DNA of 62,359 nucleotides from Bacteroidota bacterium (GTDB lineage: Bacteria > Bacteroidota > Bacteroidia > Bacteroidales > Prolixibacteraceae). Position 1 is the stretch's first letter. The number at the start of each line of letters is the position of its first letter. A program made the translations under genes and the position numbers. This document shows positions 8,811 to 17,442 of the stretch, piece by piece. The stretch covers positions 9,204 through 71,562 of the forward strand of contig JAHEYU010000024.1 of NCBI GenBank assembly GCA_023251435.1, given 5' to 3'. The notes below the pieces were generated by a model. It was not told the origin of the DNA, did no database searches, and was given only the letters and a program-made list of their open reading frames with translations.

Positions 8811-9929
8811 TTACTTCTGCAACCTGGCAGACGATTTGATTGCCTTTGAAATGGTTTCCCAGTATTTCAGGTGGAATTCGCGACCTTCGTCTGAAATGAT
8901 TTCGTAGAAAGATTTTGGAGTGTCGTCAGGAGCAAATTTTAGTTTTTTGCCTTCCTTGTAGAGTGACGGAACTTCGGGATGAAACTGAACGGCAAATACA
9001 TTGGGGTACACGCGGTGCTGGATTCCTTCGATAACCATTTCATCCATCGATGTGGCGGTTACAATTAAATCTTTGCCCAACATGTCAATACTCTGGTGAT
9101 GGCTGCTTAAAACCAGGGGTTTAATTTCTCTTTCAGCGTTTACTTTCTTAATAAAAAATGGGTGAGCAGTATATAGAATCGGATGAAAATTGATTCCCAT
9201 AAATAGTGTATCCTTCTTAATTTCCTGCCAGTAATTGCGGTGAAGCTGTTCTTTCTTAAGTTTCAGATTTTCTTCAGCAGTCATCTTTTTATAGGTTTGG
9301 GCCGGAATGTCCTGGGTTAGAGTACCACCGGTTGCTACGTTCATGCTTTGCATTCCGAGGCAGAAACCGGTCACAAAATAGCCTGGGTTTTGCTTCAGAA
9401 AAGGACTAAATCCGCTGTTTTGTTTGCCTCCCAACAAATGGAATAAAAAACTTAGTTCGAATGAATGACGGTTTGGATCGGTAACCTCCGAAAAAAGGTT
9501 TTCTTGTCCGTATAGTTCTGGCTGAATGTCGGGGCCGCCAAAAAAGAAAATCCCCACAGATTGATCGAACAGACTTTTAAAAGTCTTTGTCCAGCCATTT
9601 GTGGTGTAAATGTTTGCGGAACTTTCTGTTCCGTCAACTTTCTGTAAATGAAACCTGCTCATTTCAGGTTTTCCGATTAAATCAACCGAATGGTTATAAT
9701 CGTAACCTTCAGCAGTTGAATAAACCCCAATAAATTCGGCATCAGGCAACTGCAAGATATTGTTGTTCAGTAAAAAATGAATGGTTTCGAGGTTTTGAAC
9801 AGTAGGGTGGGCGAGCAGAATATAGGTTTTATCTGGTTTTATCCCTGATTCAAGGAAATTCTGGGCAAAACCTGCATTCAGGAAGAATGCCAAAACCAAT
9901 GTGTAAATTAATTTTTTCAGTAGGTTCAT
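8811..9929 (-). CDS. Exported class I glutamine amidotransferase-like (peptidase C26) protein
   Basis: A 372-residue protein with a clean signal peptide (MNLLKKLIYTLVLAFFLNAG, cut after FAQ). The body shows a class I amidotransferase triad as in gamma-glutamyl-GABA hydrolase/C26 enzymes: the GFCLGMQ elbow with Cys190 and the FHPE motif with His317 and Glu319, preceded by FFFGGPDIQPELYG. C26 enzymes hydrolyse gamma-glutamyl bonds. Export to the periplasm is unusual for the PuuD type and suggests an envelope or extracellular gamma-glutamyl substrate, which is inference. No amidotransferase synthase partner is nearby, so a stand-alone hydrolase is more likely. It is flanked by prfC upstream on the same strand and a divergent GH16-like gene. 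Confidence 0.8.
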   Translation of the reverse strand: MNLLKKLIYTLVLAFFLNAGFAQNFLESGIKPDKTYILLAHPTVQNLETIHFLLNNNILQLPDAEFIGVYSTAEGYDYNHSVDLIGKPEMSRFHLQKVDGTESSANIYTTNGWTKTFKSLFDQSVGIFFFGGPDIQPELYGQENLFSEVTDPNRHSFELSFLFHLLGGKQNSGFSPFLKQNPGYFVTGFCLGMQSMNVATGGTLTQDIPAQTYKKMTAEENLKLKKEQLHRNYWQEIKKDTLFMGINFHPILYTAHPFFIKKVNAEREIKPLVLSSHHQSIDMLGKDLIVTATSMDEMVIEGIQHRVYPNVFAVQFHPEVPSLYKEGKKLKFAPDDTPKSFYEIISDEGREFHLKYWETISKAIKSSARLQK

Positions 9930-10063
9930 GGTAGCAGAAATTAGCTTTTAATATAATTTTCATGTGAATTTAACGTTTTTCAAGCGAAGAGTGAAAAAAG
10001 TGGTGATGTTTGTTTTATTTGTTATTTTTAAAACTTCGAATTTCAGACCAAAAATAAAATACT

Positions 10064-11500
10064 ATGTCGTTTAAACTGTTCATTGCAAGCACTTTCGGAT
10101 TGATTAAATCAACCGCGAATATTGAATCTGCCCACGAAGCTTTACTGGCTGATTACCGGATGTTTTGCGAGTTTGAAAAATCTGATGAACAAAAGGAATA
10201 CCATGAACTTGAAGTTTTGGTGAATTCGGCAACTTTTAAACAGAAGAAAAAGGAAATTCAACATCTGGTTTTGAAGGGCAGCAAAGAAGATGCGCAACTG
10301 ACAGAACTAAAAAAGCTCGGAAAAAACAGCAAACTCCACAAGTTTTATTCAACCCTGAAATCGGATGAATTAAAAAGATTTGATAAGATCTCGAATTCTG
10401 AATTAAAAGCAAAATACAAAGAGCTAAAAGCTTTGGTTGACAAACATTCGCTGTCGGCACTTAAGAAAAAGGATAAAAACTCTGAAGAATACGCTCTATA
10501 TACCGAATTTCATAAAATCAATGAATCGGATGATATAAAGTTTTTTAAGCATTTCAGAAAATCATCGGGTTTTAATAATTACGAATTGATGATTGATTCG
10601 CCTGAACGAAAACGTTTTGAAGAACTTCAGAAAATAACAGCTTCGGAAGAGTTTAAGGCAAGGGTTGCTTACCTCGAAGACAAACATAAATGGGAAAAGA
10701 CCGAAGAAGCAGCCAAAGAGAAACGCTTTGCCGAATTAATGAAAACGCCTCAGTTGATCAATTATCTGAAATACAAACACTCTTCAGCTTTCGATTTTTT
10801 CAAAAAATGGAAATTGGTTTTTGAAGATCGTTTTGAGAACGGAAAACTTGATGTGCAAAAGTGGCAAACACAGTCGCACTGGGCGAGCCAGGCACTTGGA
10901 CAAAATTTCTCGCAAATAGGAGATTTACATGCCTTTACCGATGGAAAAAATATTTCGGTTGATGGGAAAATCTTGAAAATTGAAGTACGCAAAGAAAAGG
11001 CAAAAGGGATGCAATGGCGGATTCCGTTCGGATTTGTTGAACAGGAATTTGATTACACCTCGGGTATTGTTTCAACAGCCGGAGTGGAATGGTGGAAACA
11101 TGGAATTCTGGAAGCCAAGGTAAAATATGCACCATCGCAAAATCTGGTTGATGCCATTTATTTATTGGGAGAGGAAAGCTCGCCTCAAATTAATCTGGTT
11201 GAGATGGGCGTAAAAAACCGTTTCGGGTTACTCTCCAAATCTCCGGATGGAATTAAGGCAGAATGCGAAAGTATTTCAGGATTAAAAATGGGTGAATTCT
11301 ATATTTTCAGGCTCGAATGGTCGGCAAATTCGCTTGTTTGGACCATCAACGGCCGCGAAATCCTGACCATAAATCAAAACTTACCTGCTTTTAAAATGCA
11401 CTTGAATGCTGCATCAATAGTGGTTGGCGAGCCTGTCAGCAGTTTGCCGCATCGTTTCGAAATCGATTGGATTCGTTTTTATCAGCATTCCCGTGTGTAA
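10064..11500 (+). CDS. GH16-fold protein with N-terminal helical repeats, catalytic signature lost
   Basis: 478 residues with no signal peptide. Residues ~35-240 are highly charged, probably helical, and made of degenerate ~35-40-residue units built around F/Y-x-E-L/F and S-x-E-F/L-K (for example SDELKRFDKIS, NSELKAKYKELKAL, SEEYALYTEFHKI, ASEEFKARVAYLE). From about Trp249 the sequence is a GH16/laminarinase-like beta-sandwich (LVFEDRF, KWQTQ, GILEAKVKY, FRLEWSANSLVWTINGREI, EIDWIRFY). The GH16 active-site signature ExDxxE is replaced by QINLVE (375-380), so the nucleophile and helper acid are gone. A carbohydrate-binding or structural pseudoenzyme is more likely than a hydrolase. The fold call is good; the function is unknown. 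Confidence 0.75.
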   Translation: MSFKLFIASTFGLIKSTANIESAHEALLADYRMFCEFEKSDEQKEYHELEVLVNSATFKQKKKEIQHLVLKGSKEDAQLTELKKLGKNSKLHKFYSTLKSDELKRFDKISNSELKAKYKELKALVDKHSLSALKKKDKNSEEYALYTEFHKINESDDIKFFKHFRKSSGFNNYELMIDSPERKRFEELQKITASEEFKARVAYLEDKHKWEKTEEAAKEKRFAELMKTPQLINYLKYKHSSAFDFFKKWKLVFEDRFENGKLDVQKWQTQSHWASQALGQNFSQIGDLHAFTDGKNISVDGKILKIEVRKEKAKGMQWRIPFGFVEQEFDYTSGIVSTAGVEWWKHGILEAKVKYAPSQNLVDAIYLLGEESSPQINLVEMGVKNRFGLLSKSPDGIKAECESISGLKMGEFYIFRLEWSANSLVWTINGREILTINQNLPAFKMHLNAASIVVGEPVSSLPHRFEIDWIRFYQHSRV

Positions 11501-11512
11501 TATTAAATAAAT

Positions 11513-11617
11513 GAACTACATAGACACATAGAAAACATAGATATATTTTTTGCACCAAAATATTTTATAAAATTCTTTTGGGGTTCTATTGTGTCCTATG
11601 TGCCTAAGTGGTTTTTC
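11513..11617. repeat. Imperfect inverted spacer repeat (CACATAG units)
   Basis: The left arm (11513-11541, containing ACATAGACACATAG) is imperfectly complementary to the right arm (11583-11617, containing GTGTCCTATGTGCC). An AT-rich centre separates them. The element fills the spacer between the GH16-like and PAS genes. Confidence 0.5.
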
Positions 11618-11629
11618 AAAAATAAATGT

Positions 11630-11962
11630 ATGAACTGGACAGACGGGTTTTTAGGTGAAATTACTGTTTGCGACCGCGAGGGAATTGTGGTTTACATGAA
11701 CGATTTATCGATGAAGCAATTTGCCAAATACGATGAGGGTGGGCTGTTGGGTAAAAGTCTGATTGACTGCCATCCGGAACCTTCGCGAACCAAATTACTC
11801 GAAATGCTGGACAATCCCATCACCAATTCATATTCAACAGAAAAGCGAGGTATCCGTAAAATGATTCACCAAACTCCCTGGATGGAGAAGGATGAATTTA
11901 AGGGCGTAATTGAAATTTCGTTCGAAATACCAATGGAAATGCCGCACCATAAAAGGGATTAA
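11630..11962 (+). CDS. Small single-domain PAS protein
   Basis: 110 residues from the ATG at 11630. An upstream GTG in frame (11591) lies inside a spacer repeat and is less likely. The sequence is one PAS fold: EITVCDREGIVVYMND, then FAKYDEGGLLGKSLIDCHPEPS, and EFKGVIEISFEIP at the end. Free-standing PAS proteins bind a small ligand or cofactor, or act in trans on a kinase. No kinase is adjacent. The family is clear; ligand and partner are not visible. Confidence 0.75.
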   Translation: MNWTDGFLGEITVCDREGIVVYMNDLSMKQFAKYDEGGLLGKSLIDCHPEPSRTKLLEMLDNPITNSYSTEKRGIRKMIHQTPWMEKDEFKGVIEISFEIPMEMPHHKRD

Positions 11963-12043
11963 ATTAATTACTACAATTTGTCGAATTATAATTAGTTCAA
12001 TCTTTTTAACATATCTTAATGCTGAATTAAACTTAAAATCGTT

Positions 12044-12051
12044 TATTTTTG
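12044..12051 (+). promoter_or_regulatory. -7 promoter box (TATTTTTG) of the DUF5686 gene
   Basis: TATTTTTG matches TAnnTTTG and ends 27 bases before the ATG at 12079. It overlaps the alternative TTG start at 12049 and so supports the ATG. Confidence 0.45.
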
Positions 12052-12078
12052 GAATCAGACTCCAATAACCAATCGCCC

Positions 12079-14724
12079 ATGCATTTAAGATTTTTACTTC
12101 TGTCTTTCCTGATTTTTATTTCATCTGTTTCTGCATTTTCACAGGGAATTCGCGGTCGGATTACCAACGAACAAGGCGAAGCAGTTCCATTTGCCAATAT
12201 TTATATTCCTGAATTGTCAACCGGTACCGCATCGAACATCGACGGAATTTATGAACTGAAACTTCCGGAGGGAAAGTGGAAAGTTTTGTTTCAATACCTT
12301 GGTTATCATACTCAAAACATTGAAGTTGCGATCGGGAACACATTTCAGGAAATCAATGTCAGGCTAATGAATCAGGATTACCGGATTCCGGAGATTAAAG
12401 TAATGGCTTCGGGCGAAGATCCTGCGTATTACATTATGCGCCGGGCAATTGCGATGGCGCCCTATTACCAGAAACAGGTTTCGAAATACTCGTGCAAAGT
12501 TTATCTGAAAGGCTCAGGAGTGTTCGAGAAAATTCCGTTTTTGATGGAAAAGCAGATGAGAAAGGGCGGTGTTAAAGAAAATCAGCCTTTCGTAATGGAA
12601 ACTGTCAGTAAAATTGATTTCGAACTTCCGGATAAAGTGAACCAAAAAGTTTTGGCAATGCGGTCGTCGGGCCAGCAAAATAACACATCGCCAATGGGAA
12701 TGATTACCAATAATTTGTACGATGCCGACAAATACGGAGTCGTTTCACCGGTTGGGAAAAGCGCTTTGAAAGTTTATAATTTCAGGCTCGAAGGTGTTTT
12801 TGACGATCAGGGACGAACGATCAACAAGATTAAAGTGACACCCAAAATCAAGGGCAGTGATGTGTTTTCAGGATACATTTTTATTGCCGACGGATTCTGG
12901 AATATCCATTCGGCCGATTTGACAATGCACATTACAATGACCGATGTTAAAGTGCGCCAGGTTTATGCTGAAGTAAACAAAAATACATGGATGCCGGTGA
13001 GCCTCGATTTTGATATGAACTTTTCGGGACTTGGACTGAAGATGAAATACAAATATGTGGCTTCCATCAGCGAATACAAAACCACGCTGAATCCGGCTTT
13101 GGATCATACTTTCGTTGAAAAGCAGAAGCTTCAGCTGATGGAGGAACAAAAGGTTTTCGACAAGATTGCTGATGAAACCAGGCAAATTCAACAGCAGCGG
13201 GAACAAAAAACTCGCGAGCAAAAGCGGATGGCTGAATTGTTGCAAAAACAGGAACTGAATAACCGCGAAACAGTGAAACTTAGCCGCCTGATTGAAAAGG
13301 ATACAAAACGCAACAGTCCTCCAGAACCGCTCGAAATAAAGTCAAGTTTTCAGGTGAGTCAGAAACAGGTAAACAACGACACAGCCTATTGGGCAACACT
13401 GCGGCCTATTCCGCTGACTGAAAAGGAGAAAGTAAGCTTTGCAAAAAAAGACTCTTTTCTGGTGGTTTCGTCAACCCCCGAATTCAAAGACTCGATTCGC
13501 GATTCGCGCCGGAAATTTAAACTGAAACATTTGATAGTGGGGAAGAGCTATAATTATTCGATCGATTCGGTCAGGAGAACCGAAATTTTCACCATTCCAA
13601 ACCTTACCGACCCAACTTCACTTTCGTTCAATACGGTTGACGGATTGCGTATTGAGTTGCCTTTCAACTATTACAGATCAGATAGTCTGGGTCGGTCTTT
13701 ACGATTGAGTCCGCAATTTGCCTACGCTTTTGCCCGTAAAAAACCGGATTTCACATTTACATACAGTCAGCGGTTAAACGGACTGACAAACACATGGATT
13801 TCGGCCAGCATGGGCTCAACTACCGAAGATTTCAACCACGATTCGGGTTTGCCAACCATGACCAATGATTTTTATACGCTCTGGCTCAAAGAAAATTACA
13901 AACGTTTTTACCGGCGAGATTTTTTACAACTGAAGTTTAGCCGCGATCTGGCAAACGGGCTGAACCTGAATACAACCATTGAATACAGCGACAATATACA
14001 ACTGACGAATAATTCAAATTATTCGTTCATTAAATATGCCGACAAGGAATTTAAGCCAAATATTCCTGAAAATAATACATTTGACGAGTGGCAGCTTGGA
14101 AGACATCAGTCGATTATCGGGCGGTTTGTACTGGAATATACTCCGCACCACCGGTATCGAATTCGGAACAATACAAAAATGTATGCCGAAAGCAAATTTC
14201 CGACCTATTCGCTTGAGTATAAAGGAGCGTTTTCGGGTTTTTTTGGAAGCGATTCGCGTTTCGATTTGCTGAAAGTTGGTATCAGGCAAAAAATCAGTTT
14301 TGGTATTTCCGATGTCTTTTCCTACCAGATTCATGCAGGTAAATTTTTGAATAGTAGTCGTTTGTATTTTGAGGATTTCCGGCATTTCAATACAAAGTCC
14401 ACCGGTTTTTTATTTTCACCGTACGATAACAGTTTTAGGTTGCTTCCTTTTTATGATTATTCAACCGGCAAACAATTTGCCGAAGGCCATGCCGAATGGC
14501 AATCGCGCCGTTTGATTGTGAAGCAGTTGCCAATATTCAAAAACTCTTCGATCTCGGAAATACTGTTTGTGAATTATCTGGCTACTCCCGGAATTGAAAA
14601 TTATGTGGAAACAGGATACGGTATCAGAAACTTATTTTTATTGCTGAATGTAGAGGCAGTTGCTGGTTTCGGGAACGGTAAATTCAGATCTTCAGGAATT
14701 AGAGTGAGCTTGAATATGCCGTAA
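12079..14724 (+). CDS. DUF5686 outer-membrane protein with carboxypeptidase-regulatory-like N-domain
   Basis: 881 residues from the signal-peptide ATG (MHLRFLLLSFLIFISSVSAFSQ). Immediately after cleavage comes a CarboxypepD_reg-like beta domain (GIRGRITNEQGEAVPFANIY, GTASNIDGIYELKLPEG, FQYLGYHTQ), as seen at the front of SusC-type and DUF5686 proteins. The remaining ~750 residues match the DUF5686 layout: a soluble region with a Q/E/R-rich coiled stretch (QQQREQKTREQKRM), then a beta-rich C-terminal half with alternating aromatic strands typical of an outer-membrane barrel. No plug or TonB box is recognised, so it is not a classical TonB-dependent receptor. The function of the family is unknown. 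hemH follows on the same strand. Confidence 0.85.
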   Translation: MHLRFLLLSFLIFISSVSAFSQGIRGRITNEQGEAVPFANIYIPELSTGTASNIDGIYELKLPEGKWKVLFQYLGYHTQNIEVAIGNTFQEINVRLMNQDYRIPEIKVMASGEDPAYYIMRRAIAMAPYYQKQVSKYSCKVYLKGSGVFEKIPFLMEKQMRKGGVKENQPFVMETVSKIDFELPDKVNQKVLAMRSSGQQNNTSPMGMITNNLYDADKYGVVSPVGKSALKVYNFRLEGVFDDQGRTINKIKVTPKIKGSDVFSGYIFIADGFWNIHSADLTMHITMTDVKVRQVYAEVNKNTWMPVSLDFDMNFSGLGLKMKYKYVASISEYKTTLNPALDHTFVEKQKLQLMEEQKVFDKIADETRQIQQQREQKTREQKRMAELLQKQELNNRETVKLSRLIEKDTKRNSPPEPLEIKSSFQVSQKQVNNDTAYWATLRPIPLTEKEKVSFAKKDSFLVVSSTPEFKDSIRDSRRKFKLKHLIVGKSYNYSIDSVRRTEIFTIPNLTDPTSLSFNTVDGLRIELPFNYYRSDSLGRSLRLSPQFAYAFARKKPDFTFTYSQRLNGLTNTWISASMGSTTEDFNHDSGLPTMTNDFYTLWLKENYKRFYRRDFLQLKFSRDLANGLNLNTTIEYSDNIQLTNNSNYSFIKYADKEFKPNIPENNTFDEWQLGRHQSIIGRFVLEYTPHHRYRIRNNTKMYAESKFPTYSLEYKGAFSGFFGSDSRFDLLKVGIRQKISFGISDVFSYQIHAGKFLNSSRLYFEDFRHFNTKSTGFLFSPYDNSFRLLPFYDYSTGKQFAEGHAEWQSRRLIVKQLPIFKNSSISEILFVNYLATPGIENYVETGYGIRNLFLLLNVEAVAGFGNGKFRSSGIRVSLNMP

Positions 14725-14793
14725 GAATGATCAATTTGTTGAATGATTTGTTATATCGAATCAACAAACTTAAATTTATCCCAAACAAAAAGC

Positions 14794-15813
14794 ATGACTA
14801 CGAAAAAAACAGCGGTATTGATGATCAATGTTGGTACACCCGATGAGCCAAAAGTAAAAGCGGTACGACGCTATTTATCTGAATTCCTGAACGACCGGCG
14901 GGTAATTGATATTCCGCTCGTTTTGCAGAAAATACTGGTGAATCTCATCATTGTGCCTTTCAGGGCGCCGAAATCTACCAAATTGTATCAGCGATTGTGG
15001 ACCGAAAAAGGCTCGCCACTGTTGTATTTTTCAGAAAGTGCTCAGTCCGGACTTCAACAAAAATTAGGAGCTAAAGCAGATGTTTTTATGGCCATGCGAT
15101 ATGGAAATCCATCGATTGGAAAGGCTTTGGCGTCTATTCAGAAAGGAAATTACGACCGGTTGGTTGTACTGCCGATGTTCCCGCAATATGCCTCATCAAC
15201 CAGCGGAACAGCCGTTCATGCGGTGATCGATGAAATTAGAAAATGGAATTCGATTCCTGAAATTCATGCTGTCAGTCAGTTTTACGACCATCCTGCTTTT
15301 CTGGATGCCTTTGCGCAACGCATTCGTTCGTATCAACCGGAAACCTACGATCACGTTGTTTTTACCTATCACGGGTTGCCCAACCGGCATTTGGATAAAA
15401 ATCATCCCGGCGAATCGTTTAAAACCTGTAATTGCGAAACCCGACTGCCAGAGTTTGGCAGCTTTTGCTATAAGGCAACCTGTTATCAGACCACCCGCGA
15501 ACTGGTTAAGCGATTGGGCCTGAATGAAAAGCAATATTCTGTTTCGTTTCAGTCGCGGCTGTCGAACAACTGGATGACTCCTTTTACCGATAAAAACCTG
15601 GTAGCTCTGGCCAAACGAGGCGATAAAAAGATACTGGTTGCAGCGCCATCGTTTGTGACCGATTGTTTGGAAACAACTGTTGAAATTGGCTGGGAATACA
15701 AGGAAATGTTTGCCGAAAACGGGGGAGAAAGCCTTCAAATGGTTGAAAGCCTTAATGATTCGCCTGCCTGGATTGATGCAATGGCTGAAATACTGAGTCC
15801 ATATCTGGCATAA
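14794..15813 (+). CDS. hemH: Ferrochelatase
   Basis: 339 residues from the ATG that begins MTTKKTAVLMINVGTP. It inserts ferrous iron into protoporphyrin IX, the last step of heme synthesis. Family motifs are present: INVGTPDEP, MRYGNP, LPMFPQYASSTSGT, the catalytic-histidine segment FTYHGLP (His193) and APSFVTDCLETTVEIG with the second metal-site glutamate. The ~17 extra codons upstream look like leader sequence. A strong terminator hairpin begins at the stop codon. It may be read together with the DUF5686 gene, 69 bases upstream; no other heme gene is in the window. Confidence 0.95.
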   Translation: MTTKKTAVLMINVGTPDEPKVKAVRRYLSEFLNDRRVIDIPLVLQKILVNLIIVPFRAPKSTKLYQRLWTEKGSPLLYFSESAQSGLQQKLGAKADVFMAMRYGNPSIGKALASIQKGNYDRLVVLPMFPQYASSTSGTAVHAVIDEIRKWNSIPEIHAVSQFYDHPAFLDAFAQRIRSYQPETYDHVVFTYHGLPNRHLDKNHPGESFKTCNCETRLPEFGSFCYKATCYQTTRELVKRLGLNEKQYSVSFQSRLSNNWMTPFTDKNLVALAKRGDKKILVAAPSFVTDCLETTVEIGWEYKEMFAENGGESLQMVESLNDSPAWIDAMAEILSPYLA

Positions 15814-15845
15814 AAAAAGCAGCTGTTGATTAGCAGCTGCTTTTT
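15814..15845 (+). terminator. Rho-independent terminator of hemH
   Basis: The stem AAAAAGCAGCTG (15814-15825) pairs perfectly with CAGCTGCTTTTT (15834-15845) around an 8-base loop. It starts at the hemH stop and ends in a T-run. The A-run on the other side means it could also work for transcripts from the right. Confidence 0.85.
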
Positions 15846-15948
15846 AACGAATACCGAATTGATGAACTATTCTTTCCGAATTGATTGATTTGTACCTTAT
15901 ACAATTGAACCTGAGTTTACCCTACCAGCTTCAGAAAAAAAGTCATTT

Positions 15949-15987
15949 AATTGTCATTTGGTAGTCATTAAGTTGTCAGGAAATGAC
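15949..15987 (+). repeat. Dispersed GTCATT spacer repeat, copy 1
   Basis: This 39-base stretch matches the reverse complement of 57120-57158 at 36 of 39 positions by eye. It lies in a non-coding spacer between hemH and ppnP, amid further GTCATT/AATGAC words (15941-16014). Confidence 0.75.
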
Positions 15988-16061
15988 GACAGAATGACAA
16001 TCAATGACCATAACTGACTGATGCAAAATGCCAAATAAGTAGGCAAACAGACAGTCACATT

Positions 16062-16343
16062 TTATAGATACAAACAGTAATAAGCAACTTGTCCGTCGGC
16101 TTTTACCTTGAATTTTACATCCTTTTCAACTACGAAAGTTTCACCTTTCAGGTAAGTTGTCCAAACAGTTTCTCCGGGAAGCATTACATCTAAAATGCCA
16201 CTTGTAATGGTCATGTGTTCGTTTGTTCCGGTTCCGAATTCATATTCTCCGGCTTCCATAACACCTACTGTTGCAATACCTTCCAGGTTTTCGAGTGCGA
16301 TTGATTTAACCGTTCCGCCAAAATATTCGTTTACTTTTAACAT
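16062..16343 (-). CDS. ppnP: Pyrimidine/purine nucleoside phosphorylase (DUF1255)
   Basis: A 93-residue single-domain cupin, the usual length for PpnP/YaiE. Motifs include NEYFGGTVKSIAL, GVMEAGEYEFGT, HMTITSGILDVMLPG and FVVEKDVKFKVKA. Family members phosphorolyse a broad range of nucleosides to base and ribose-1-phosphate in the cytoplasm. It is monocistronic with its own promoter box upstream. Confidence 0.92.
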   Translation of the reverse strand: MLKVNEYFGGTVKSIALENLEGIATVGVMEAGEYEFGTGTNEHMTITSGILDVMLPGETVWTTYLKGETFVVEKDVKFKVKADGQVAYYCLYL

Positions 16344-16380
16344 GTTATTTCTTTTTTTGTATGATTAAAAATAGGGTAGG

Positions 16381-16388
16381 CAAAGATA
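16381..16388 (-). promoter_or_regulatory. -7 promoter box of ppnP (TATCTTTG)
   Basis: The minus-strand TATCTTTG fits TAnnTTTG, with a TTG at 16408-16410 giving a 19-base spacer. It ends 37 bases before the ppnP ATG. Confidence 0.5.
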
Positions 16389-16452
16389 ATTTATAACTGA
16401 CAACCGGCAACCCGATTGCATAACCAGAAGCGATTAAACAACATCAATTATT

Positions 16453-17421
16453 TTAATACCCTTTACGATTAAACAGAATGTACCCAATATTGAACATGGC
16501 AAATAATTTGGTCTGGCTCTTTTCGTAATAATTAACCGAGAAACTAATTGGCCCGAGGCCCGACTGAAACACAAATGCAGCCGATCCCATAAAATTAACC
16601 GACGAGTACAAATCTTTGTTATAAATGGCGATATAATTATTGGCCTCAACAATTTCCCTGATTGGTACAAAACCATAACCTTCGGCCCTGAAATGTAATT
16701 GATCTGAAAGTTTATAGATGGTTTTTACTCCCGAAGCCAGGTATTTATTGGCATGAAAGTTATTTAAGTAGATAGTTTTACTGTGGGGGATAGGGTTAAA
16801 CGATGGCGCAGCTAATGTAGTAGAAACATAATTACTGAAAGGTTTTTTATTGCTGTACACCCATTCGGCCATCAAGCCAAGCCTGAATTTATTGTTGATT
16901 TTCAGGTATCGGTCGTAGTGGCCTTTGATCAGGAAAAAATTGTGGGGAAATTGTTTCCTTGATGGACTGTTTGATGTTGTGCCGGGGAAGTTCTTTTCAT
17001 GTCCTGAAATGTAATTCAGCGAAAGGCTGGATGAAATCCCTTCGGTAGGATATTGTTTGTCGTTAAAAGAATTAGTCTGAATATTGGTTGTGGCCGATAA
17101 AGCATCGAACGTAGTGCGGTCGGGAGTATCGGTAGCCTTTATCGATTCGGTCAGATAATACTCATCCCGGGCGCTCGACCAGGCGCCTCCGAAGGTGAGT
17201 TTTCCCTTTGTCTTTATCGGAATCCCAATTTCCGACCGAAAATTCGTTTCATTCTGAATAATATAGGGCGGACGCACATCTTCGAACACAAATTCGGTGG
17301 TTGATGAATAATAATCCCAGCGGTTCAGTGTAAAATAGGCGGCCATGTATAATGGTATCGTGCTCGGAAAATCGACACGTGCGCCAGCTTTAAACGAACT
17401 GTAAAACCTTCCGAAGTACAT
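16453..17421 (-). pseudogene. C-terminal beta-barrel part of patatin-like protein, cut off by in-frame TGA
   Basis: This frame continues the upstream patatin gene without any frameshift. Only a TGA at 17440-17442 separates them, and the seven codons between that stop and the first ATG here read SHTLSAN, fully compatible with the barrel. The ~320 residues are beta-rich with aromatic-alternating strands and end in a short RKGY, as in the Omp85-like barrel of two-part patatin/outer-membrane proteins. Without readthrough the segment has no signal peptide and could not be exported. Either the barrel is lost, the stop is suppressed, or the base is a sequencing error. Confidence 0.7.
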
Positions 17422-17442
17422 ATTGGCGCTAAGTGTGTGCGA

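Noticed and set aside
15196-15738. Long open frame (180 codons) antisense to hemH
   Set aside because: It is the shadow of a strongly conserved gene; its translation shows no domain or signal and it has no promoter box.
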